Positions 35,405 through 42,801 of a DNA stretch of 64,000 nt are shown piece after piece (position 1 is the first letter of the stretch; each line of letters starts with the position of its first letter). The notes below the pieces were generated by a model. The model had not been told where the DNA came from, did no database searches, and worked only from the letters and a program-made list of their open reading frames with translations. Made by a program: the position numbers and the translations under genes. Origin of the DNA: Streptomyces syringium (lineage in GTDB: Bacteria; Actinomycetota; Actinomycetes; Streptomycetales; Streptomycetaceae); assembly GCF_017876625.1 (NCBI RefSeq), contig NZ_JAGIOH010000001.1:1860001-1924000 (forward strand), in the 5' to 3' direction.

Positions 35405-35859
35405 CGCCGGCTCGGGAGGGCCGCGCCGGGCGCTTGTCCGTGGGGGTGGGGGCACGCCGTGGTGCGGGTGCCGAGGAGGTGCTGTCGCTGATCGTGCGCA
35501 CGCTGGCGGAGGCGGAGCGGGTCCCGGGAGAGGTCGTCGCGCTGGCGACGGCGGACGCGAAGGCCGGCGAGCCGGGGCTGGTGGCGGCGGCGGAGCGGCT
35601 GGGGGTGCCGCTGCTGGCGTACGGGGCGGGGGAGTTGGCCGCTGTGCCGGTGCCCCGGCCGTCGGCGGCCGTGCTCGCCGCCGTGGGGACGCCGGCGGTG
35701 GCCGAGGCCGCCGCGCTGCTGGCCGCCGGACCGGGCGGGGTGCTGGTCGTGGGCAAGCGGAAGTCGGCGCGGGTCACGTGCGCGGTCGCGGGCCCGGGGC
35801 CTCTGCCGTCGCCCTCGCCGTCCTCCCCGTCGTCCTCGCTGTTGGACGGACCCGGTTGA
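35401..35859 (+). CDS. CbiG C-terminal-domain-like cobalamin protein
   Basis: 152 residues. The core LSVGVGARRGAGAEEVLSLI ... VVALATADAKAGEPGLVAAA ... PLLAYGAGELAAVPVP matches the C-terminal domain of CbiG (cobalt-precorrin 5A hydrolase) and the related CobE. The N-terminal hydrolase domain is absent, so this is a stand-alone CobE/CbiG-C-type protein, not a broken gene as far as I can see. The last 20 residues are Pro/Ser low complexity. GTG at 35401 overlaps the cobB stop (GTGA). Confidence 0.75.
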   Translation: MTPAREGRAGRLSVGVGARRGAGAEEVLSLIVRTLAEAERVPGEVVALATADAKAGEPGLVAAAERLGVPLLAYGAGELAAVPVPRPSAAVLAAVGTPAVAEAAALLAAGPGGVLVVGKRKSARVTCAVAGPGPLPSPSPSSPSSSLLDGPG

Positions 35860-35886
35860 CGGGCCTTCGGCCGTCGTCAGTAACGT
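35856..35886 (+). promoter_or_regulatory. Candidate internal promoter before cobC
   Basis: TTGACG (35856-35861) and TAACGT (35881-35886) are 19 bp apart, slightly long spacing. It lies in the 120-bp gap that breaks the overlapping cob chain and may give cobC independent transcription. Confidence 0.4.
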
Positions 35887-35979
35887 TGGACGGTCCTGCC
35901 CGTACCAGCCAGTACCGGCCGGAGCCCCTCGCGTCTCCCCCGTACCGATCCGCACCAGGCGAAAAGGTGGCCCAAGGCC

Positions 35980-37032
35980 ATGCACACATCCACGGAACCC
36001 GATCTGCGTCATCACGGTGACGCCGAAGTGCGGGGCGGCGGGGCGGAACTGACGGACCTGGCGGTCAACGTCCGTTCCGGCACTCCCCCGGTGTGGCTGC
36101 GGGAGCGTCTGGTCGCGTCGCTGGACGGGCTCGCCGCGTACCCGGACGGGCGGGCGGCGCGGCGCGCGGTGGCCGCGCGGCACGGGCTGCCGGAGGAGCG
36201 GGTGCTGCTGACGGCGGGTGCGGCGGAGGCGTTCGTGCTGCTCGCCCGGGCGCTCGACGTGCGCCGGCCGGTGGTCGTGCACCCGCAGTTCACCGAGCCG
36301 GAGGCCGCGCTGCGCGACGCCGGGCACACGGTGGAACGGGTGCTGCTGGACCCGGAGAACGGTTTCCGGCTGGATCCGCGGGCGGTGCCGGGGGACGCGG
36401 ACCTGGTGGTGGTCGGCAATCCCACCAACCCCACGTCCGTGCTGCACCCGGCGCAGTCCCTGGCCCAGCTCGCCCGCCCGGGGCGGACGCTGGTGGTGGA
36501 CGAGGCGTTCATGGACGCGGTGCCGGGCGAGGAGGAGTCCCTGGCGTCCCGTACGGACCTGCCGGGGCTGATCGTGCTGCGCAGCCTCACCAAGACCTGG
36601 GGCCTGGCGGGGCTGCGCATCGGCTACGTGCTGGCCTCGCCCGGCACCATAGCCCGGCTGGAGCGGGCGCAGCCGCTGTGGCCGGTGTCCACGCCGGCAC
36701 TGGCGGCCGCGGAGGTGTGCAGCGCTGCCCCGGCACTCGCCGAGGCCACCAGCGCGGCGCACCGGATCGCCACCGACCGGGCCTATCTGGAAGGGCGGCT
36801 GGCGAAGTTCACGGAGGTGTCCGTGTGCGGTCCGGCGGCCGGGCCGTTCCTGCTGCTCCGGCTGCCGGACGCGGCGGCGGTCCGGTCCCGGCTGCGGGGG
36901 CTGGGCTTCGCGGTCAGACGGGGCGACACCTTCCCCGGGCTGGGCCCGGACTATCTGCGCCTGGCCGTCCGGGACCGGGCGACCACGGACCGCTTCACGG
37001 AGGCCCTGGCGACGGCGCTGGCCGACCGCTAG
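35980..37032 (+). CDS. cobC: Threonine-phosphate-decarboxylase-like PLP protein CobC
   Basis: 350-residue fold-type I aminotransferase-like enzyme of the CobC/CobD branch that supplies (R)-1-aminopropan-2-ol phosphate for the cobalamin nucleotide loop. Motifs: LTAGAAEAFVLLARAL, VVVGNPTNPTSVLHP (PLP-ring Asn) and the lysine in SLTKTWGLAGLRIGY. Similar to the Rv2231c-type actinobacterial group. ATG at 35980 has AGGCGAAAAGG upstream. It ends with TAG fused to the repeat module TAGGGCCTGCCCGGCGGATC (37030-37049). Confidence 0.85.
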   Translation: MHTSTEPDLRHHGDAEVRGGGAELTDLAVNVRSGTPPVWLRERLVASLDGLAAYPDGRAARRAVAARHGLPEERVLLTAGAAEAFVLLARALDVRRPVVVHPQFTEPEAALRDAGHTVERVLLDPENGFRLDPRAVPGDADLVVVGNPTNPTSVLHPAQSLAQLARPGRTLVVDEAFMDAVPGEEESLASRTDLPGLIVLRSLTKTWGLAGLRIGYVLASPGTIARLERAQPLWPVSTPALAAAEVCSAAPALAEATSAAHRIATDRAYLEGRLAKFTEVSVCGPAAGPFLLLRLPDAAAVRSRLRGLGFAVRRGDTFPGLGPDYLRLAVRDRATTDRFTEALATALADR

Positions 37033-37239
37033 GGCCTGCCCGGCGGATCTACGCGGGCTCCGGACGCCCGGCACGCCCGCTCGTTGTCGAAAGTCGCCCG
37101 AGTACGCCCGGTACGAGGGCGATCCTCCGCCGTGCGAGCGCCCGCCCCAGCCGAGCGGGGACCGCCTTCCCTGATCGGCTCCGCGTGCCGCAGGCATGAT
37201 GGTGCCCCAGATACGCCGATCACGAGGTCAGGAGCTCCG

Positions 37240-37578
37240 ATGCCGAGGCGCGTTCATCAGCCACTGGAGGACCAGGAGGTCGACTTCGTCCTCCGGGCGG
37301 TCGACGGCCCGGTCCTCGCCTACTTCTCCGGGACGTGGCCGAAGGCGATCGAGGCATGCCGGGCCATGGACCTCGTCGTGGGTCTGATCGCCGAGGAGCA
37401 CGCGGACGCCCTGACGGCCGTCAAGATCGACATCACCCGCTGTCCGGAGGCGACCAAGCGGTACGGCGTCACCGGGGCCCCGTCCGTCGTCCTCCTCAAG
37501 GAAGGCGAGGTGGCGGCGCGCGGCGCGGGACCGATGACCCACGCCGAGCTCCGGGACTTGCTGACCGCCCACCTCTGA
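37240..37578 (+). CDS. Thioredoxin-fold protein lacking the CGPC motif
   Basis: 112 residues with the thioredoxin strand pattern: VLAYFSGTWPKAIEACRAMD where FWAxWCGPCK normally stands, then KIDITRCPEATKRYGVTGAPSVVLLK containing the cis-Pro loop (GAPS), and a C-terminal helix. The redox cysteines are replaced: of the WCGPC positions neither Cys is retained, although a Cys occurs later in the helix (EAC) and before the cis-Pro strand (RCP). Probably a redox-inactive or otherwise reprogrammed member. ATG at 37240 has AGGAG about six bases upstream. Between cobC and the convergent LAETG gene. Confidence 0.8.
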   Translation: MPRRVHQPLEDQEVDFVLRAVDGPVLAYFSGTWPKAIEACRAMDLVVGLIAEEHADALTAVKIDITRCPEATKRYGVTGAPSVVLLKEGEVAARGAGPMTHAELRDLLTAHL

Positions 37579-37611
37579 CCGGCCCGCCCGCCCTTCCCTG
37601 GCCGGGGCGGC

Positions 37612-38595
37612 TCAGCCCTCCCTGCGGGCCGCGCGGCGGCGGGTGGCGATCAGCGTGCCGCCGCCCGCGACGACGAGGAGCCCTGCCGCGCCCGCGACGT
37701 ACGGCGTGGCGGAGCTGCCGCCGGTCTCGGCGAGGTTGTGCCCGACGGGCTTGGCGTCGGCTCCCGTCTGTGTCCTGGTGTCCGTGCCGCCGTGGTCCGG
37801 GGTGGCGGCGGGCCCGCTCGGCGTCGACCGGTCCACGGGGCCCTTGGGCGTACGGCAGCCGGCCCGGGCGAGGGTCACCTGTCCCTCGACCTCGGCGACG
37901 TTCAGCTTCAGCGGGTTGATGGAGACCCTCAGGCCGAGTGCCGTCGCGGCGGCCGTACGGGAGGTGGTCACCGTCCTGGACAGATCGAGCCGGACCTCCC
38001 CGACGCCGGGCACCGTGACCTTCGTCGTACCGGCCGTGCTCACCGTGACCTTCTTGCCGAGGACCGTGACGGAGCCGAGCAGATTCGACGTGGCGACCGG
38101 CTTCTTCCCCGTCTCGCACACGGCCTTCGAGGTGACCTGCTGGACCTCGACGAGGGAGAGCAGCGGCAGCCCCGGCACGTGCACCCGGGCACGGAGGAGG
38201 TTGGCGTAGCCCTGGGCCGCGCGCCCGTCGGCGGTGGCGCGGGCGGTGGCGGCCTCGGCGCGCAGGAGGTTGACGGGTCTGCCCTGCTCGACACCGGCCA
38301 GGGTGACGCCGAGCGCGGTCTTCGAGGCGTTGCCGGGCGCGCGGACCTCGTTGAGCGAGGCGGTGAGCGGCACGTGGACGGTCTTGTCGAGCAGGGCGAC
38401 GTCGAGCGCGGTGCGCAGCACGGCTGCGTCGGCCGTGCCGTCGCCGGTGATGGTGCGGGTGAGAGCGGTGTGGTCGCCGACGGCACCGGTGGCGTACGCG
38501 GGGGCCGCGGCCAGGGCGGTGACGGTGATGGTCGCGGCTACGGCGGTGAGCCTGCGTACGGGCATGCCGAAGGTGGAACTGGTGGTGCTGGACAC
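37612..38595 (-). CDS. LAETG-anchored surface protein (SCO1860-like)
   Basis: 327 residues. An N-terminal signal peptide (RRLTAVAATITVTALAAAPAYA) leads into a beta-rich extracellular domain of about 230 residues with two Cys (VCETGKKPV and GCRTPKGPV) that may pair. A Pro/Thr-rich stretch precedes the sorting signal LAETG, a hydrophobic helix (YVAGAAGLLVVAGGGTLI) and a basic RRRAARREG tail. Class E-type sortase substrate, displayed on the cell wall; function unknown. The start is uncertain: GTG at 38595 (used here) or ATG at 38565. An inverted repeat lies upstream at 38724-38758. Confidence 0.85.
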   Translation of the reverse strand: MSSTTSSTFGMPVRRLTAVAATITVTALAAAPAYATGAVGDHTALTRTITGDGTADAAVLRTALDVALLDKTVHVPLTASLNEVRAPGNASKTALGVTLAGVEQGRPVNLLRAEAATARATADGRAAQGYANLLRARVHVPGLPLLSLVEVQQVTSKAVCETGKKPVATSNLLGSVTVLGKKVTVSTAGTTKVTVPGVGEVRLDLSRTVTTSRTAAATALGLRVSINPLKLNVAEVEGQVTLARAGCRTPKGPVDRSTPSGPAATPDHGGTDTRTQTGADAKPVGHNLAETGGSSATPYVAGAAGLLVVAGGGTLIATRRRAARREG

Positions 38596-38723
38596 GTGTG
38601 TGGAACCCCCACGGGAGAATGGAGCCGTCGGCGCGCCAATGGGGGACATCGCGCGCCGACGGCCTCGACTCCGTCATGGTTGTCGCACCGAAGGGTGAAC
38701 GGACAGTCACCGGACGCCAGTTC

Positions 38724-38758
38724 AACCGAACGAGTGCGTTTCGCTTTCGCGTTCGGTT
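38724..38758. promoter_or_regulatory. Inverted repeat upstream of the LAETG gene
   Basis: AACCGAACG (38724-38732) and CGTTCGGTT (38750-38758) are perfect 9-bp inverted repeats with 17 bp between, about 130-160 bp before the start at 38595. No T-tract follows, so an operator is more likely than a terminator. Confidence 0.45.
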
Positions 38759-38790
38759 CTGGGCGACCTGCGGGGTGTCCTGCCGACGGC

Positions 38791-38910
38791 GGGCCGTCTT
38801 GCCGCCTGCGGCGGCGGGCGCCCTGCGGGCGCGTCCTCAATCGCCGGACGGGCTTGAATAAGCCCGTCCGGCGATTGAGGCCACCGCCGCGCAGCGGAGC
38901 TGCACAGGCC
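38791..38910. repeat. Dispersed palindromic repeat, copy C
   Basis: Positions 38791-38857 match copy B at 64 of 67 bases. Perfect 21-bp arms at 38835-38855 and 38860-38880 surround GAAT. The right flank (38874-38903) matches copy A in reverse. On the minus strand the module ends in TAGGCCTGT, the stop of the amidohydrolase gene. The hairpin should terminate that gene. Confidence 0.85.
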
Positions 38911-40010
38911 TACCGGACCACGCGCCCCCGCAGAATCACCCGGCTCGGCGTCCCCAGGACACGGACGTCCGCGCGCGGGTCCGCGCCGTAGACGACGAGA
39001 TCCGCCGACGCGCCTTCCGTCAGCCCCGGCCTGCCCAGCCATTCCCGGGCACCCCAGGAGGCCGCCGAGAGCGCGGCGGACGCCGGGATGCCCGCCTTGA
39101 CCAGCTCGCCGACCTCCTGCCCCACCAGACCGTGGGCGAGCGAACCGCCTGCGTCCGTACCGACGTAGACCTCGATGCCCGCGTCGTAGGCCGCCCGGAC
39201 CGTCTCGTAGCGGCGCGCGTGCAGCCGGCGCATGTGGTCGGCCCAGCGCGGGAATTTGCGCTCGCCGCCCTCGGCGAGGCGCGGGAAGGTCGCGATGTTG
39301 ACCAAGGTCGGCACGATCGCGACGCCGCGCTCGGCGAAGAGCGGGATCGTCTCCTCCGTCAGCCCGGTCGCGTGCTCGATGCAGTCGATGCCCGCCTCCA
39401 CCAGCGGGGCGAGCGACTCCTCGGCGAAGCAGTGCGCGGTGACCCGCGCACCCAGCCGGTGCGCCTCGGCGATGGCGGCCTCGACCTCGCCGCGCGGCCA
39501 GCACGACGACAGATCGCCCGTCTCGCGGTCGATCCAGTCGCCGACGAGCTTGACCCAGCCGTCGCCGCGCCGCGCCTCGCGCGCCACGTAGGCGACGAGG
39601 TCCGCGGGCTCGATCTCATGGGCGTAGTTGCGGATGTAGCGGCGCGTACGGGCGATGTGGCGGCCCGCGCGGATGATGCGCGGCAGGTCCTCGCGGTCGT
39701 CGATCCAGCGGGTGTCGGACGGGGAGCCCGCGTCGCGCAGCAGCAGCGCGCCCGCGTCCCGGTCGGTCAACGCCTGTTTCTCGCTGGTCGATTCGTCGAC
39801 CGGGCCGTGGGCGTCGAGTCCCACGTGGCAGTGCGCGTCCACGAGGCCGGGCAGCGCCCAGCCCTCCACCGTGGTGACGTCGCGCGCCCCCGCCGGCCGG
39901 TCGAAGGTGATCCTCCCGCCGACCACCCACAGCTCGTCGCGCACCCCGCTGTCCGGGTCCGCTCCGACCAGCACCCGCCCCTTGATGTGCAGCACATCGC
40001 CGTCGCTCAT
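38910..40010 (-). CDS. Amidohydrolase family protein
   Basis: 366-residue metal-dependent hydrolase of the amidohydrolase superfamily. N-terminal sandwich (LHIKGRVLVGADPDSGVRDE), metal motif GLVDAHCHVGLDAHG (HxH), a bridging or ligand region VKLVGDWIDRE, histidines in GARVTAHCF and CIEHATGL, and the Asp in VYVGTDAGGSLAHG. It resembles imidazolonepropionase- or prolidase-like members; substrate unknown. ATG at 40010 has no ribosome site but TACAGT lies seven bases upstream, pointing to a leaderless mRNA. It ends with TAG within repeat copy C. Confidence 0.85.
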   Translation of the reverse strand: MSDGDVLHIKGRVLVGADPDSGVRDELWVVGGRITFDRPAGARDVTTVEGWALPGLVDAHCHVGLDAHGPVDESTSEKQALTDRDAGALLLRDAGSPSDTRWIDDREDLPRIIRAGRHIARTRRYIRNYAHEIEPADLVAYVAREARRGDGWVKLVGDWIDRETGDLSSCWPRGEVEAAIAEAHRLGARVTAHCFAEESLAPLVEAGIDCIEHATGLTEETIPLFAERGVAIVPTLVNIATFPRLAEGGERKFPRWADHMRRLHARRYETVRAAYDAGIEVYVGTDAGGSLAHGLVGQEVGELVKAGIPASAALSAASWGAREWLGRPGLTEGASADLVVYGADPRADVRVLGTPSRVILRGRVVR

Positions 40011-40460
40011 GGAGGGCACTGTACGAGCCGGGGGCCGCGCGGTACGAGCCCGGCCCCACCCCGGCGCGAAAGGGCCCCGCGGGCCGGCCGGCGCCCGTGC
40101 GCCGACGCCGCGCCGCACTTCGCCCCCGGCGGCCGCCATCATGCTTTCCGAATTCTCGGGCACTTTTCCCGAATTCCCTTTGCGACACCTTCCCGCCATT
40201 CTCATGCCCGCTTTCCACGACCCTAAACGCAGGGATTTTATTGCTTCCCCAACGTGAATGGGAGAGCACCCCGACATGCCCCGAGCCGTTGTGACAGACC
40301 CCACAATCTGCCCGCCTTATCCGGATACTACCGACCAAATCACCCCACTGTCGGGGTGCATCGCGCGCGCCTGCGCCCCGCGCGATAACACGGGGACCCC
40401 CTTTCGGGTAACCCCGTCCGCCGATGCATTTTTCGATTTACCTGGGTAAATTCGATCCCC
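40011..40460. promoter_or_regulatory. Divergent ectABCD promoter region
   Basis: 450 bp, clearly more AT-rich than its surroundings from about 40130 on. It holds repeated GAATTC/CCGAATTC words near 40149-40180, the 10-bp palindrome TATCCGGATA (40318-40327) and, next to ectA, ATTTACC-TG-GGTAAAT (40436-40451). The last overlaps the -10 candidate TAAATT (40447-40452), a layout fitting an osmotic-control operator. No gene is seen. Confidence 0.55.
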
Positions 40461-41033
40461 ATGACCGCCGCACATGCAGCCGCACAAACAGACCTCGTAC
40501 GTGGCCCCGGCGAATTCCGGGAAATGCCGGAGGGCCTGGTTCTCGACGCACCGCGCGTCGAGGACGGAGCAGCGATCTGGCGCATCGCCCGCGACTCCGA
40601 GGCCCTGGACCTCAACTCCTCGTACAGCTATCTGCTGTGGTGCCGCGACTTCGCCGCCACCTCCGTCGTGGCGCGCGACGGGGACGGGGAGCCGGTCGGC
40701 TTCATCACCGGCTATCTGCGCCCCGACCGCCCGCACACCCTCGTGGTCTGGCAGGTGGCGGTGGACCGGCCGCACCGGGGCCGGGGGCTGGCCGCCGCGC
40801 TGCTGGACGGCCTCGTCGCACGCGTCTCGGCACAACGGGACGTGCGTGCCGTCGAGACCACGATCACGCCCGGCAACACCGCCTCGAACCGGCTGTTCGG
40901 TTCGTTCGCCGAGCGCCACCGCACGGGTGTCGAGCGCGAGGTCCTCTTCGACGACCGCCTCTTCCCGGGCAGCGGGCACGAGCCCGAGGTGCTGCACCGC
41001 ATCGGCCCGCTCGCCGGCCCGCTCGCGGCCTGA
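40461..41033 (+). CDS. ectA: L-2,4-diaminobutyrate acetyltransferase EctA
   Basis: 190-residue GNAT enzyme making N-gamma-acetyl-2,4-diaminobutyrate for ectoine synthesis. The acetyl-CoA site is visible in VAVDRPHRGRGLAAALLDGL, and NTASNRLFGSFA and LNSSYSYLLWCRDFA are typical of EctA. ATG at 40461 is eight bases after the -10 candidate TAAATT, so the mRNA may be leaderless or nearly so. First gene of ectABCD. Confidence 0.95.
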   Translation: MTAAHAAAQTDLVRGPGEFREMPEGLVLDAPRVEDGAAIWRIARDSEALDLNSSYSYLLWCRDFAATSVVARDGDGEPVGFITGYLRPDRPHTLVVWQVAVDRPHRGRGLAAALLDGLVARVSAQRDVRAVETTITPGNTASNRLFGSFAERHRTGVEREVLFDDRLFPGSGHEPEVLHRIGPLAGPLAA

Positions 41034-41075
41034 CAGCCCCGCCCGCACATCCCCTCACACCGCTTGGAGTACGCC

Positions 41076-42344
41076 GTGACCATCACCCCGCCCGCACTCA
41101 GTGTCTTCGAGACCCTGGAGTCGGAGGTCCGCAGCTATTGCCGCAGTTGGCCCGCGGTCTTCGACCGCGCCCAGGGCAGTTACCTCTTCGACGAGGACGG
41201 CCACCGGTACCTGGACTTCTTCGCCGGCGCCGGGGCACTGAACTACGGGCACAACAACCCCGTCCTGAAACGGGCGTTGATCGACTACCTGGAACGGGAC
41301 GGCATCACGCACGGCCTCGACATGGGCACGACGGCGAAACGTGCCTTCCTGGAGTCCTTCCAGGACAACATCCTGCGCCCGCGTGACCTGCCGTACAAGG
41401 TGATGTTCCCCGGGCCGACGGGCACCAACGCCGTGGAGGCGGCGCTGAAGCTGGCGCGGAAGGTCAAGGGGCGCGAGGCGATCGTGTCCTTCACCAACGC
41501 CTTCCACGGCATGTCCCTCGGTTCACTGGCGGTGACCGGCAACGCCTTCAAGCGGGCGGGGGCGGGCATCCCGCTGGTGCACGGCACGCCGATGCCGTTC
41601 GACAACTACCTCGACGGCCAGGTCCCGGACTTCCTGTGGTTCGAGCGCCTGCTGGAGGACCAGGGGTCGGGCCTGAACACCCCCGCCGCCGTGATCGTCG
41701 AGACGGTGCAGGGCGAGGGCGGCATCAATGTGGCCCGCGCGGAATGGCTGCGCGCCCTGGCCGACCTGTGCAAGCGGCGCGACATGCTGTTGATCGTCGA
41801 CGACATCCAGATGGGCTGCGGCCGCACCGGTGCCTTCTTCTCCTTCGAGGAGGCGGGCATCACCCCGGACATCGTGACCCTGTCGAAGTCCATCGGCGGC
41901 TACGGGCTGCCGATGTCGCTCACCCTCTTCCGCCCGGAGCTGGACGTGTGGGAGCCGGGCGAGCACAACGGCACCTTCCGCGGCAACAACCCCGCCTTCG
42001 TCACCGCCGCCGCGGCCCTGGACACCTACTGGGCCGACGGGCAGCTGGAGAAGCAGACCCTCGTCCGAGGCGAGCAGATCGAGCAGGCGCTGATCGCGAT
42101 CCGCGCCGAAAACCCCGGCCTGGAGACCAGCCACCGCGGCCGCGGTCTGGTCTGGGGCCTGGAGTTCGGCGACCCGGACCGCGCCTCGGCCGTCGCGGCC
42201 CGCGCCTTCGAACTCGGGCTGCTCATCGAGACGTCCGGCCCCCGCAATGAGGTCGTCAAGCTCCTCCCCGCCCTGACCGTCTCGCCCGACGAGCTGGACG
42301 AGGGGCTGCGCGTCCTCGCCCGGGCGGTCCGCGAGACGGCCTGA
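41076..42344 (+). CDS. ectB: Diaminobutyrate--2-oxoglutarate transaminase EctB
   Basis: 422-residue class III PLP aminotransferase converting aspartate semialdehyde to 2,4-diaminobutyrate. Motifs: FFAGAGALNYGHNNP, GPTGTNAVEAALKLARKVKG, VQGEGGINVA, the Asp in IVDDIQMGCGRTG and the PLP lysine in VTLSKSIGGYGLP. GTG at 41076 has GGAG six bases upstream; the in-frame TTG at 41064 is less likely. Confidence 0.95.
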   Translation: MTITPPALSVFETLESEVRSYCRSWPAVFDRAQGSYLFDEDGHRYLDFFAGAGALNYGHNNPVLKRALIDYLERDGITHGLDMGTTAKRAFLESFQDNILRPRDLPYKVMFPGPTGTNAVEAALKLARKVKGREAIVSFTNAFHGMSLGSLAVTGNAFKRAGAGIPLVHGTPMPFDNYLDGQVPDFLWFERLLEDQGSGLNTPAAVIVETVQGEGGINVARAEWLRALADLCKRRDMLLIVDDIQMGCGRTGAFFSFEEAGITPDIVTLSKSIGGYGLPMSLTLFRPELDVWEPGEHNGTFRGNNPAFVTAAAALDTYWADGQLEKQTLVRGEQIEQALIAIRAENPGLETSHRGRGLVWGLEFGDPDRASAVAARAFELGLLIETSGPRNEVVKLLPALTVSPDELDEGLRVLARAVRETA

Positions 42345-42400
42345 CGCCCCTTCCCCGTACCTGAGAGACCCGACGTACCCGAGAGAAAGGCACCACCACC

Positions 42401-42799
42401 GTGATCGTCCGATCCTTCAAGGACATCGAGGGCACCGACCGGCACGTCAAGGCCGCGTCCGGCACCTGGGAGAGCAAGCGCATCGTCCTCGCCAAGGAGC
42501 GGGTGGGCTTCTCCCTGCACGAGACCACGCTCTACGCGGGCACCGAGACGTCGATGTGGTACGCCAACCACATCGAGGCGGTGCTCTGTGTGGAGGGCGA
42601 GGCCGAACTCACCAACGACGAGACGGGTGAGAAGCACTGGATCACGCCGGGCACGATGTATCTGCTCGACGGCCACGAGCGGCACACCATGCGCCCGAAG
42701 ACCGACTTCCGCTGCGTGTGCGTCTTCAACCCGCCGGTCACCGGGCGGGAGGACCACGACGAGAACGGCGTCTACCCGCTGCTGACGGAGGAGGGCTGA
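42401..42799 (+). CDS. ectC: Ectoine synthase EctC
   Basis: 132-residue cupin-fold enzyme that cyclises N-acetyl-diaminobutyrate to ectoine. Motifs: [20 protein letters not shown] and [20 protein letters not shown] match EctC. GTG at 42401 with GAGAGAAAGG upstream. The next gene starts 2 bp after its stop. Confidence 0.95.
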   Translation: MIVRSFKDIEGTDRHVKAASGTWESKRIVLAKERVGFSLHETTLYAGTETSMWYANHIEAVLCVEGEAELTNDETGEKHWITPGTMYLLDGHERHTMRPKTDFRCVCVFNPPVTGREDHDENGVYPLLTEEG

Positions 42800-42801
42800 C
42801 C

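Noticed and set aside
38690..38702. GGTGAAC word resembling a reversed PHO core near the LAETG gene
   Set aside because: Only one good core; the neighbouring 11-mers do not match the PHO repeat.
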